The notes under the pieces were generated by a model. That model saw only the letters and a program-made list of their open reading frames with translations. It searched no databases and was not told where the DNA came from. DNA of 7,717 bases from CAVXFS01 sp049582805. GTDB lineage: Bacteria; Pseudomonadota; Gammaproteobacteria; Burkholderiales; Gallionellaceae. The stretch is taken from contig JBAUUR010000119.1 in NCBI GenBank assembly GCA_049582805.1, positions 1 through 7,717 of the forward strand. The letters run 5' to 3'. Position 1 is the stretch's first letter. Each line of letters begins with the position of its first letter. Shown here piece after piece: positions 1-5,571 of the stretch. The translations under genes were made by a program, and so were the position numbers.

Positions 1-79
1 ATCCCGAACAGGACAGTGAAACGACTTTGCGCCGATGATAGTGTACGTCCGTATGTGAAAGTAGGTCATCGTCAGACTC
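1..79 (+). rRNA. rrf: 5S ribosomal RNA, 3' part (5' end outside window)
   Basis: The window opens inside a 5S rRNA gene. The stretch reading ATCCCGAACAGGACAGTGAA (1-20) is the conserved loop B/helix III segment, GCGCCGATGATAGTG (30-44) is the conserved loop E/helix IV region, and GAAAGTAGGTCATCG (57-71) runs into the 3' strand of helix I. By comparison with known 5S rRNAs of about 116-120 nt, roughly the first 38 nt are missing to the left. The exact 3' end is inferred from the helix I strand and could be off by one or two bases. It is followed 10 bases later by a strong terminator, as expected for the last gene of a 16S-23S-5S operon. The type of 5S fits Betaproteobacteria. Confidence 0.95.
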
Positions 80-89
80 CTTATAAAGC

Positions 90-126
90 AAAACGCCCCG
101 CCCCAAAAGGTGGGGCGTTTTGTTTT
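90..126 (+). terminator. Rho-independent terminator of the rRNA operon
   Basis: The left arm 90-102 (AAAACGCCCCGCC) pairs with 109-121 (GGTGGGGCGTTTT) in a 13-bp stem with one G-U pair (100/111) and a six-base loop. It is followed by TTTTGTTTT (118-126). A GC-rich stem flanked by an A run and a T run directly after 5S is the usual end of an rrn transcript. The A run on the 5' side gives a good stem on the reverse strand too, so it may be bidirectional. Confidence 0.93.
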
Positions 127-165
127 ACGGGCTTGAATCATGACCTGCTTGCACGCAGTGACAAG

Positions 166-195
166 ACGCTCGCGCAGCGAGCTTCTTGCGGCGGA
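166..195 (+). repeat. 30-bp direct repeat with GCA-loop hairpin, copy 1
   Basis: This stretch is identical to 250-279 over 30 bp. Its left half is a perfect hairpin: GCTCGC (168-173), loop GCA, GCGAGC (177-182). Its right half (183-195) is an unpaired TTCTTGCGGCGGA tail. A six-frame look shows translated repeats in this area, but no reading frame here has a convincing start or a recognisable protein, so I treat it as noncoding. The family is not one I can name. Confidence 0.85.
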
Positions 196-234
196 GGCTA
201 ACATTCGCTTGCGAATGTTAAGCCCCAACGGGGC
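196..234. repeat. Long hairpin overlapping a second, competing hairpin
   Basis: Bases 199-208 (TAACATTCGC) pair perfectly with 211-220. Read with a CTTG tetraloop (208-211) the stem is nine pairs, and it can be extended by GGC (196-198) with GCC (222-224) across a single bulged A at 221. Immediately after, GCCCC (222-226) can pair with GGGGC (230-234) around an AAC loop. Both structures use 222-224, so they partly compete. It lies between the two 30-bp direct repeats. The function is unknown. Confidence 0.75.
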
Positions 235-249
235 GGCCATAACCACAAC

Positions 250-279
250 ACGCTCGCGCAGCGAGCTTCTTGCGGCGGA
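250..279 (+). repeat. 30-bp direct repeat with GCA-loop hairpin, copy 2
   Basis: This is an exact copy of 166-195, 84 bp downstream, again containing the GCTCGC-GCA-GCGAGC hairpin (252-266). Complete identity across 30 bp in noncoding DNA points to recent duplication or an active repeat family. Confidence 0.85.
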
Positions 280-284
280 CACTC

Positions 285-299
285 ACTTGCGCAGCAAGT
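285..299. repeat. Third GCA-loop hairpin, diverged with paired changes
   Basis: ACTTGC (285-290), loop GCA, GCAAGT (294-299). It has the same architecture as the hairpins at 168-182 and 252-266, but two stem pairs differ (G-C to A-T, and C-G to T-A), and both differences preserve pairing. It sits just before the 5S fragment. Confidence 0.7.
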
Positions 300-311
300 T
301 ACGGGGTAGCC

Positions 312-336
312 AAAGTAGGTCATCGTCAGACTCCTT
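312..336 (+). pseudogene. Duplicated 3' fragment of 5S rRNA
   Basis: The 25 bases at 312-336 are identical to 58-82, that is, the last 22 or so bases of the 5S rRNA plus CTT of its 3' flank. Nothing upstream of 312 continues the 5S match, so this is a fragment and not a second gene. It cannot form the 5S fold because the 5' strand of helix I is absent. As after the real 5S, a terminator follows within about 12 bases, so the duplicated unit seems to have been 5S tail plus terminator. Confidence 0.85.
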
Positions 337-347
337 GCCAGTAAAAC

Positions 348-373
348 AGCCCGGCCTTGTGTCGGGCTTTTTT
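348..373 (+). terminator. Second rho-independent terminator
   Basis: AGCCCGGC (348-355) pairs with GTCGGGCT (361-368), an eight-pair stem with one G-U and a five-base loop, followed by a run of six T (368-373). It lies after the 5S fragment and before the lnt promoter region. It would catch read-through from the rRNA operon and insulate lnt. The stem sequence differs from the first terminator, so it is not a simple copy of it. Confidence 0.88.
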
Positions 374-429
374 ATTGCTTCGGAATATTTACTCGGATTT
401 GCAAAGAATTTAATAGAATGCCCTTGCCG

Positions 430-435
430 TATAAT
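430..435 (+). promoter_or_regulatory. Candidate -10 box for lnt
   Basis: This is a perfect TATAAT hexamer 29 bases before the lnt GTG, placed after a terminator in an A/T-rich stretch (374-420). No good -35 hexamer lies 16-18 bp upstream: TTTAAT at 409-414 has a spacer of 15, and TTGCAA at 399-404 has a spacer of 25. The position would give a leader of about 23 nt. The hexamer is seen; promoter activity is inferred. Confidence 0.5.
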
Positions 436-464
436 CGCGCACATCAACTTGTCGGTGCACTCGA

Positions 465-1952
465 GTGAATTCTCTGCGCTTGAATCATGTCTTCCTGGCT
501 TTTTGTGCCGGACTGCTTGCGGTACTTGGGTTCGCACCCTACTCGATATTCCCGCTGCCCATATTGTCCCTCATGCTGCTGTTCATCCTCTGGCATCGCG
601 CAGAAAATGCGCGCGATGCGGCAAAGCTGGGATTCGTATTTGGCTTCGGCCTGTTTGGTGCGGGCATAGGATGGATATATGTCGCATTGCATGACTATGG
701 CGACATGCATTTTCTGTTGGCGCTGCTCGCTACGGCATTATTTGCGACAGTCCTGACACTATTCCCGATGTTGGCCGGATATCTGCAGGCGAAATTGCGC
801 GCACCGGTCTGGGTGCGCATGACGCTGGTGATGCCCGCGATTTGGGTGTTGATGGAGTGGTTGCGCGGTTTGACGCTGACCGGTTTTCCCTGGCTGACAT
901 TGGGCTATTCACAGGTATCCGGGAGTCCGCTGGCAGGGTATGCGCCGCTGACAGGCGTGTATGGTGTATCACTGACGGTCGCCGCAAGTGCGGGCTTATG
1001 TGCATTGCTGTGGCGGGCGCACCGGAGCAGGCAAGCAAAGATCGCTTTGGCCATGCTGATTATGCTTTGGGTAGCCGGTGGCGCATTGCGTGCAGTGAAA
1101 TGGACGCGCCCGGAAGGAGAGCCACTCAAGGTGAGTCTGATTCAGGGCAACGTCTCGCAGGATATGAAATTCCGCGATGAAGCAATGGCTGACACGTTCA
1201 AGAAATATGGCAGGCTGGTACTGCAAAGCAACGCAAGACTCATCGTGTTGCCGGAAACGGCGTTCCCGATATTGCGCAGCGAAATTCCGGAAAGCTATGC
1301 CGCAACCCTGCGTGACCACATGCGGCAGAATAACGGCGACATTCTCATCGGCGCTTTTGAGCAGGAGCACGATGCCTATTACAACAGCGTGTTCTCGCTT
1401 GGAACAGCGCAAAGCCAGAGTTACCGCAAAGACCATCTGGTGCCGTTCGGCGAATTCATACCGGTGCGTTCGATGTTCGGCTGGTTCATCAACGACGTGC
1501 TCGACATTCCCATGGGCGATTTGACAAGCGGCGGCAAATCACAAGCGCCACTTGAAGTTGTGGGGCAAAAAGTTGCAATGAACATCTGTTACGAGGACGT
1601 GTTTGGCGAAGAGATCATCCGTGCATTGCCCGGCGCAACGCTGCTGGTGAATGTCAGCAATGACGCCTGGTATGGCAATTCGAACGCGGCGATCCAGCAT
1701 AACCAGATAGCGCAGATGCGCGCACTGGAAACCGGACGCATGATGCTGCGCGCCACCAACACCGGCGTCACCTCGGTCATCGGCGCGGACGGTCGCATCC
1801 GGCAAATGTTGCCGCAGCACGAAGAAGGCGTGCTTACTGCCATGGTGCAGGGCTATGCAGGCAGCACACCCTACGTGCGCTGGGGCAATGCGCTGGTGCT
1901 TGCGCTGCTTGCGCTGATGCTGGCAGCGGCGTGGCGGTGGCGCAGTCGATGA
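465..1952 (+). CDS. lnt: Apolipoprotein N-acyltransferase
   Basis: Inner-membrane enzyme that transfers the third acyl chain from a phospholipid to the amino group of the N-terminal cysteine of lipoproteins, the last step of lipoprotein maturation and needed for Lol export to the outer membrane. The 495 residues are close to E. coli Lnt (512). Residues 1 to about 210 form several hydrophobic membrane segments, about 223-470 is the periplasmic nitrilase-like domain, and about 474-491 is a final membrane helix. The catalytic triad is visible: E264 in VLPETAFP, K322 in YRKDHLVPFGEF, C375 in NICYEDVFG. E330 and E377 are the usual neighbouring conserved acids. The start is GTG at 465: the upstream frame is closed by TAA at 432, and the next in-frame ATG (M37) would cut off the first helix. 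No clear Shine-Dalgarno sequence is seen. In many relatives corC lies just upstream; here an rRNA operon end does. Confidence 0.95.
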   Translation: MNSLRLNHVFLAFCAGLLAVLGFAPYSIFPLPILSLMLLFILWHRAENARDAAKLGFVFGFGLFGAGIGWIYVALHDYGDMHFLLALLATALFATVLTLFPMLAGYLQAKLRAPVWVRMTLVMPAIWVLMEWLRGLTLTGFPWLTLGYSQVSGSPLAGYAPLTGVYGVSLTVAASAGLCALLWRAHRSRQAKIALAMLIMLWVAGGALRAVKWTRPEGEPLKVSLIQGNVSQDMKFRDEAMADTFKKYGRLVLQSNARLIVLPETAFPILRSEIPESYAATLRDHMRQNNGDILIGAFEQEHDAYYNSVFSLGTAQSQSYRKDHLVPFGEFIPVRSMFGWFINDVLDIPMGDLTSGGKSQAPLEVVGQKVAMNICYEDVFGEEIIRALPGATLLVNVSNDAWYGNSNAAIQHNQIAQMRALETGRMMLRATNTGVTSVIGADGRIRQMLPQHEEGVLTAMVQGYAGSTPYVRWGNALVLALLALMLAAAWRWRSR

Positions 1953-2200
1953 ACTGGATGTGCTACGTTTTGCAATGCGGCGATGGAACTTTGTACTGTG
2001 GCGTCACCAATGATCTCGGCAAGCGTCTCGTCGCGCACAATGCGGGCGAGGGAGCGAAATACACGCGCGGACGCACGCCGGTGAAATTGGTATATAGCGA
2101 AGGATGCGCCGACAAGTCCGCCGCGCTGAAGCGCGAGAGGGAAATTAAGGGGTTGTCGCGCGCGAAAAAACTGGCGCTGGTTGCAACAAGCCGCAAATAG
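1949..2200 (+). CDS. GIY-YIG domain protein (YhbQ-like, 83 aa)
   Basis: Small single-domain protein of the GIY-YIG nuclease superfamily, the fold found in UvrC and many endonucleases. The GIY/YIG pair appears as CYVLQC (residues 5-10) and LYCGVT (15-20). The downstream signature follows: DLGKRLVAHN, GAKYTRGRTPVKLVY, and ALKREREIKGLSR near the C-terminus, matching the UPF0213/YhbQ group. The start chosen is ATG at 1949, which overlaps the lnt stop in ATGA and has GGTGG (1936-1940) at a sensible distance. An in-frame GTG at 1931 would add six residues without matching the family start. The overlap suggests coupling to lnt. E. coli YhbQ has been linked to DNA repair/nuclease activity, but the cellular role of this subgroup is poorly settled, so only the fold and likely nucleic-acid cleavage are claimed. 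Confidence 0.9.
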   Translation: MNWMCYVLQCGDGTLYCGVTNDLGKRLVAHNAGEGAKYTRGRTPVKLVYSEGCADKSAALKREREIKGLSRAKKLALVATSRK

Positions 2201-2280
2201 CCCCTCTCTTATTGATCGGATTCGCCTGCATGCAGACAACGGCTAGCTGGATTCGCTCTGCGGCGGCAGTCGAAAACCGG

Positions 2281-2286
2281 TAAAAT
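2281..2286 (+). promoter_or_regulatory. Candidate -10 box for glyQS
   Basis: TAAAAT, 30 bases upstream of the glyQ ATG in the 116-bp gap after the GIY-YIG gene, in the context CCGGTAAAATGCGCGC. No convincing -35 is present at 16-18 bp. The gap has no terminator that I can see; it also holds the palindrome CTGCATGCAG (2226-2235). Read-through from lnt is therefore also possible. Confidence 0.35.
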
Positions 2287-2316
2287 GCGCGCTTTGCAAT
2301 CCAGCCGTATTTAACG

Positions 2317-3234
2317 ATGTTGACTTTTCAACAAATCATCCTGACACTGCAGAATTTCTGGGACAGGCAAGGCTGCGCGCTGCTGCAACCCTACGATATG
2401 GAAGTCGGCGCAGGCACTTCGCACACCGCGACTTTCCTGCGCGCCATCGGCCCCGAGCCGTGGAAAGCCGCTTACGTGCAGCCTTCGCGCCGCCCCAAGG
2501 ACGGACGCTACGGCGAGAATCCCAACCGCCTGCAGCATTACTACCAGTACCAGGTGGTGCTGAAGCCAGCGCCGGAAAATATCCTCGAGCTTTATCTCGG
2601 GTCGCTCGAAGCGCTGGGCTTTGATTTAAAGAAGAACGACATCCGCTTTGTCGAAGACGACTGGGAAAATCCTACGCTCGGCGCCTGGGGGCTGGGCTGG
2701 GAAGTGTGGCTGAACGGCATGGAGGTCACCCAGTTCACCTATTTTCAGCAGGTCGGCGGCATAGACTGCAAACCGATCACCGGCGAGATCACTTACGGCC
2801 TGGAGCGGCTCGCCATGTATCTGCAGGGCGTGGAGAACGTGTTCGACCTGACTTGGGCGGAAGGGCTGACCTACCGCGATGTGTATCACCAGAACGAGGT
2901 GGAGCAGTCCGCCTACAACTTCGAGCACAGCGATGTGGAATTTCTGCTTTCCGCTTTTTCCGCGCACGAAAAGCAGGCCAAGCATCTGATGGAGCAGCAA
3001 CTCGCGCTGCCTGCCTATGAGCAAGTGCTGAAAGCCGCGCACACCTTCAACCTGCTGGACGCGCGCGGCGCAATCTCGGTCACCGAGCGCGCCGCCTATA
3101 TCGGCCGCATCCGCAATCTTGCCCGTAGCGTGGCGCAGAGTTACCTCCACAGCCGCGCCCGTCTGGGTTTTCCGATGGCGCCGCGCGCCTGGGCGGACGA
3201 GGTGCTGGCGCAAATGGAAAAGAAGGCGGCATGA
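2317..3234 (+). CDS. glyQ: Glycyl-tRNA synthetase alpha subunit
   Basis: Catalytic subunit of the bacterial alpha2-beta2 glycyl-tRNA synthetase, a class II enzyme that activates glycine with ATP and charges tRNA-Gly in the cytoplasm. At 305 aa it nearly equals E. coli GlyQ (303). The family core is intact from the start: GCALLQPYDMEVGAGTSH (residues 19-36), the ATP/aminoacyl-adenylate site QPSRRPKDGRYGENPN (55-70), WENPTLGAWGLGWEVW, VTQFTYFQQVGG and GEITYGLERLAMY (motif 3 region with the catalytic arginine). ATG at 2317 fits the family N-terminus, although no clear Shine-Dalgarno sequence precedes it. The partner glyS follows 57 bases later, the standard order. Confidence 0.98.
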   Translation: MLTFQQIILTLQNFWDRQGCALLQPYDMEVGAGTSHTATFLRAIGPEPWKAAYVQPSRRPKDGRYGENPNRLQHYYQYQVVLKPAPENILELYLGSLEALGFDLKKNDIRFVEDDWENPTLGAWGLGWEVWLNGMEVTQFTYFQQVGGIDCKPITGEITYGLERLAMYLQGVENVFDLTWAEGLTYRDVYHQNEVEQSAYNFEHSDVEFLLSAFSAHEKQAKHLMEQQLALPAYEQVLKAAHTFNLLDARGAISVTERAAYIGRIRNLARSVAQSYLHSRARLGFPMAPRAWADEVLAQMEKKAA

Positions 3235-3290
3235 ATATGAAAATCACCTATACCGTCATTCCCGCCTGCGCGGGAATGGCGAGATTTTAA
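3231..3290 (+). other. 19-codon bridging mini-ORF between glyQ and glyS
   Basis: An ATG at 3231 overlaps the glyQ stop in ATGA. The frame runs 19 codons through the palindromic repeat and stops at TAA 3288-3290, one base before the glyS ATG (TAATATG). The peptide would start MNMKITYTVIPACAGMARF. It resembles no family; the second half is simply the translation of the repeat. Its possible role is to carry ribosomes from glyQ to glyS by stop-start reinitiation. It could equally be chance. Confidence 0.3.
3255..3280. repeat. Palindromic repeat of the GTCATTCCCGC...GCGGGAAT type
   Basis: GTCATTCCCGC (3255-3265) pairs with GCGGGAATGGC (3270-3280) around a CTGC loop: 11 pairs with one T-G wobble, eight of them the perfect ATTCCCGC/GCGGGAAT core. 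This matches the ATTCCC-N8-GGGAAT design of Neisseria dRS3 elements and similar repeats common in Betaproteobacteria (recognised from memory). It lies wholly between glyQ and glyS. Its right edge supplies the only purine-rich stretch (GGCGAG, 3278-3283) before the glyS start. The hairpin lacks an adjacent T run, so it is not a typical terminator. Confidence 0.85.
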
Positions 3291-3291
3291 T

Positions 3292-5433
3292 ATGACCAGT
3301 CAAAATTTGTTGGTCGAGTTGTTCGTCGAAGAACTCCCGCCGAAGGCGCTGAAAAAGCTCGGCGAAGAATTTGCACAGATTTTGTTTGATTCATTGATGT
3401 CTCAAGGCCTATGCTCCGAGGACTCGACCGTGACACCGTATGCTTCTCCCCGGCGTCTTGCAGCGCATGTAACAGTTGTCCTTGCTCAAGCACCGAACAA
3501 GGAAGTGGCGCAAAAGCTAATGCCCGTCAGCGTCGGTCTTGACAGTTGCGGGAACCCGACCCCGGCGTTGCTTAAGAAGTTGGCGACGCTAGGAGTCGAC
3601 AGCTCTGCTGTGCCGAAATTGGTACGCAAGAACGATGGAAAGTCAGAAACGCTGTTCTTTGATAGTGTTGTTTCGGGTGTGACGCTCGAAAATGGCTTAC
3701 CAGTTGCCATCAACAATGCGATCTTTAACTTGCCTATTCCAAAGTTGATGACGTATCAACTTTCCGATGGGTGGACGACAACTCATTTTATCCGCCCAAT
3801 ACATGGGCTCGTTGCGCTGTACGGGGAATCAGTCGTCCCGGTCGAGTTTCAGCAGCGTGGCCTCAAGGCTGGGCGAGAAACGACCGGACATCGTTTCGAT
3901 GCGACCGTTAATCCTGTCGTGCTCAGGGATGCCGACAGCTACGAAGCGCAGATGGAAAACGAGGGTGCAGTGATCCCGAGTTTTGAAAAACGCCGTGCCG
4001 AGATCGCGCTCCAGTTGGCGGAGGCCGCAGCGAAGGTCGGCGGCGGAGTGAAGCCCATCGAGGATGATGCCTTATTGGACGAAGTGACCGCGCTGGTCGA
4101 GCGCCCCAACGTGCTGCTGTGCCAGTTCGATGCGCAGTTCCTCGAAGTGCCGCAGGAATGCCTGATCCTGACCATGAAGGCGAACCAGAAATATTTCCCG
4201 CTGCTGGACGGCAAAGGCAAGCTCACCAACAAGTTCCTTGTCGTTTCCAATATCAATCCTGCCGACATTTCGGCGGTGATCGGCGGAAACGAGCGCGTGG
4301 TGCGCCCGCGTTTGGCTGATGCGAAATTCTTCTTCGACCAGGACCGCAAGAAGACCCTGGAATCCCGCGTGCTCGGCCTGGCCAAGGTGGTGTATCACAA
4401 CAAGCTCGGCACGCAAGGTGAGCGCGTGCAGCGGGTCTGCGCCATCGCCAGGGAGATCGGCCAGCAATTGGGCGGCGAGGCACTGGCGTTCAAGGCCGAA
4501 CAGGCTGCCCTGCTGGCCAAGGCCGACCTGCTCACCGACATGGTAGGCGAATTCCCCGAACTGCAAGGCATCATGGGACGCTACTATGCAAAGCATGATG
4601 GCTTGAGCGACGACATCGCGTTTGCCATCGAGGACCACTACAAGCCTCGCTTCGCCGGTGACGAGTTGCCGCGCAACATGGTGGGTATCTGCGTGGCGTT
4701 GGCTGACAAACTGGAAACGCTGGTCGGGATGTTCGGCATCGGCGAAAAACCGACCGGTGATAAAGATCCATTTGCATTGCGGCGGCACGCGTTGGGTATT
4801 ATTCGCATGCTGATCGAAAAGGAATTGCCGTTGCGTCTGTTCGATCTGGTTAACATCGCTTTCGCCAGTTTCCCTACGGGCCTAGTAGGCGATGCACATA
4901 CTGATGTGGAGATTTTCGTGTTCGAGCGCCTGGGCGGGATGATGCGAGAGCATGGCTACTCGACCAATGAAGTGGAGGCGGTGTTGTGTATGAATCCGGC
5001 ACAGATTTATCTGGTGCCAAAGCAGCTTGAGGCCGTGCGGGCTTTCGTGGCTTTGCCTGAAGCCGCTGCGCTGGCTTCCGCCAACAAGCGCGTCGGCAAC
5101 ATCCTCAAGAAGGCGGAGGGCGACACAGCCCTTCGACAGGCTCAGGGCGAACGGGTTGAGGTGAATGCCGGCCTGCTGCATGAACCCGCCGAACAAGCTT
5201 TGCATCAGGCGCTGCTGCAAATCGCACCCCAGGCCGATGCTGCTTTTGGGGCAGGTGATTACACTGCGTCACTGCAAGCGTTGGCCGCACTGAAAGGGCC
5301 GGTGGATGCATTTTTCGATAACGTGATGGTGAATGTTGAAGATGCCGCTTTGCGCGCCAACCGTCTTGCCTTGCTGGCGCAGTTGCAGCAAGCAATGAAT
5401 CGCGTGGCGGACATTTCCAGGTTGGCGGCATGA
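3292..5433 (+). CDS. glyS: Glycyl-tRNA synthetase beta subunit
   Basis: Non-catalytic but essential beta subunit that binds tRNA-Gly and completes the alpha2-beta2 enzyme. At 713 aa it is somewhat longer than E. coli GlyS (689). Landmarks in order: N-terminal LLVELFVEELPPKALKKL (about residues 5-22), LPIPKLM, HFIRPIHGLVAL, TGHRF, MKANQKYFPL, NERVVRPRLADAKFFFDQDR, the HD-like region with MGRYYAKHDG and YKPRFAGDELP, GDKDPFALRR (K491-R498), and the C-terminal DALR-type anticodon-binding part with ANKRVGNILKK and GPVDAFFDNVMVN. ATG at 3292 matches the family start. Two oddities. A 27-bp interspersed repeat is inserted in frame near residues 613-621, and the first part of the gene has lower GC than the middle (hand count about 52% at 3361-3900 against about 59% at 4081-4440). 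Confidence 0.97.
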   Translation: MTSQNLLVELFVEELPPKALKKLGEEFAQILFDSLMSQGLCSEDSTVTPYASPRRLAAHVTVVLAQAPNKEVAQKLMPVSVGLDSCGNPTPALLKKLATLGVDSSAVPKLVRKNDGKSETLFFDSVVSGVTLENGLPVAINNAIFNLPIPKLMTYQLSDGWTTTHFIRPIHGLVALYGESVVPVEFQQRGLKAGRETTGHRFDATVNPVVLRDADSYEAQMENEGAVIPSFEKRRAEIALQLAEAAAKVGGGVKPIEDDALLDEVTALVERPNVLLCQFDAQFLEVPQECLILTMKANQKYFPLLDGKGKLTNKFLVVSNINPADISAVIGGNERVVRPRLADAKFFFDQDRKKTLESRVLGLAKVVYHNKLGTQGERVQRVCAIAREIGQQLGGEALAFKAEQAALLAKADLLTDMVGEFPELQGIMGRYYAKHDGLSDDIAFAIEDHYKPRFAGDELPRNMVGICVALADKLETLVGMFGIGEKPTGDKDPFALRRHALGIIRMLIEKELPLRLFDLVNIAFASFPTGLVGDAHTDVEIFVFERLGGMMREHGYSTNEVEAVLCMNPAQIYLVPKQLEAVRAFVALPEAAALASANKRVGNILKKAEGDTALRQAQGERVEVNAGLLHEPAEQALHQALLQIAPQADAAFGAGDYTASLQALAALKGPVDAFFDNVMVNVEDAALRANRLALLAQLQQAMNRVADISRLAA
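5128..5154. repeat. Interspersed palindromic repeat inside glyS
   Basis: The sequence from GCCCTTCGACAGG (5128-5140) to CTCAGGGCGAACGG (5141-5154) is the widespread bacterial repeat that elsewhere translates as LRQAQGER, ALSLSKG or RPEPVEG depending on frame. GCCCT (5128-5132) pairs with AGGGC (5144-5148), and TTCG with CGAA overlaps this. In glyS it reads ALRQAQGER (residues 613-621), in frame. Compared with E. coli GlyS, where KRVSNILAK is followed almost directly by the stretch before NASTLKEP, this copy adds about ten residues. Confidence 0.88.
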
Positions 5434-5462
5434 GAGGAAAAATAAAAAACGGTGAAAGCAGT

Positions 5463-5537
5463 AGGGTGGATAAAGGCGCATCGCGCCGTATCCACCTTTC
5501 AGATTGGTGGATACGTGCTCCGCACTTTATCCACCCT
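5463..5537. repeat. REPIN-like pair of inverted hairpins
   Basis: Two similar hairpins face each other. Hairpin 1: GGTGGATA (5465-5472) with TATCCACC (5489-5496), inner stem GGCGC/GCGCC around ATC. Hairpin 2: GGTGGATA (5506-5513) with TATCCACC (5528-5535), inner stem GTGC/GCAC around TCC. The outer ends AGGGTGGATAAAG (5463-5475) and CTTTATCCACCCT (5525-5537) are perfect 13-bp inverted repeats, so the whole 75 bp can also fold as one long hairpin. It fills most of the 138-bp gap between glyS and gmhB. The rest of that gap (5538-5571) shows no clear promoter. The element may weaken read-through or protect the glyS 3' end; that is inference. Confidence 0.88.
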
Positions 5538-5571
5538 CCGTTGCTACCAACTAATAACTAACGATTGAAGT

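Noticed and set aside
197..223. Possible integron attC site (GTTAAGC at 217-223 fits GTTRRRY)
   Set aside because: The opposite core reads GGCTAAC, not matching RYYYAAC, the spacing of about 20 bases is too short for the R and L boxes, and no integrase or cassette is nearby.
232..336. Full-length degenerate second 5S gene starting at GGCGGCCATA
   Set aside because: The 10-base resemblance is to the E. coli-type 5S 5' end, but that sequence cannot pair with the helix I 3' strand GTCATCGTCAGACT, and the bases between do not align. Only the 25-bp tail is supported.
131..489. 12-bp repeat GCTTGAATCATG at 131-142 and 478-489
   Set aside because: A 12-mer pair is expected by chance about once in a window of this size, and the second lies in lnt coding sequence.
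140..694. 184-codon open frame across the spacer and the start of lnt
   Set aside because: It runs through the repeats, the 5S fragment and the second terminator, and overlaps the well-supported lnt in another frame. The repeated RSRSELLAA is just the direct repeat translated twice.
2246..2305. Inverted repeat GCTGGATT (2246-2253) and AATCCAGC (2298-2305) before glyQ, possible leader regulation
   Set aside because: Eight base pairs 44 bases apart spanning the presumed promoter would not be in one transcript, and no T-box motif or antiterminator is visible.
4072..4788. 238-codon open frame on the - strand
   Set aside because: It is fully antisense to conserved glyS coding sequence, lacks any recognisable domain, and is a normal by-product of GC-rich coding DNA.
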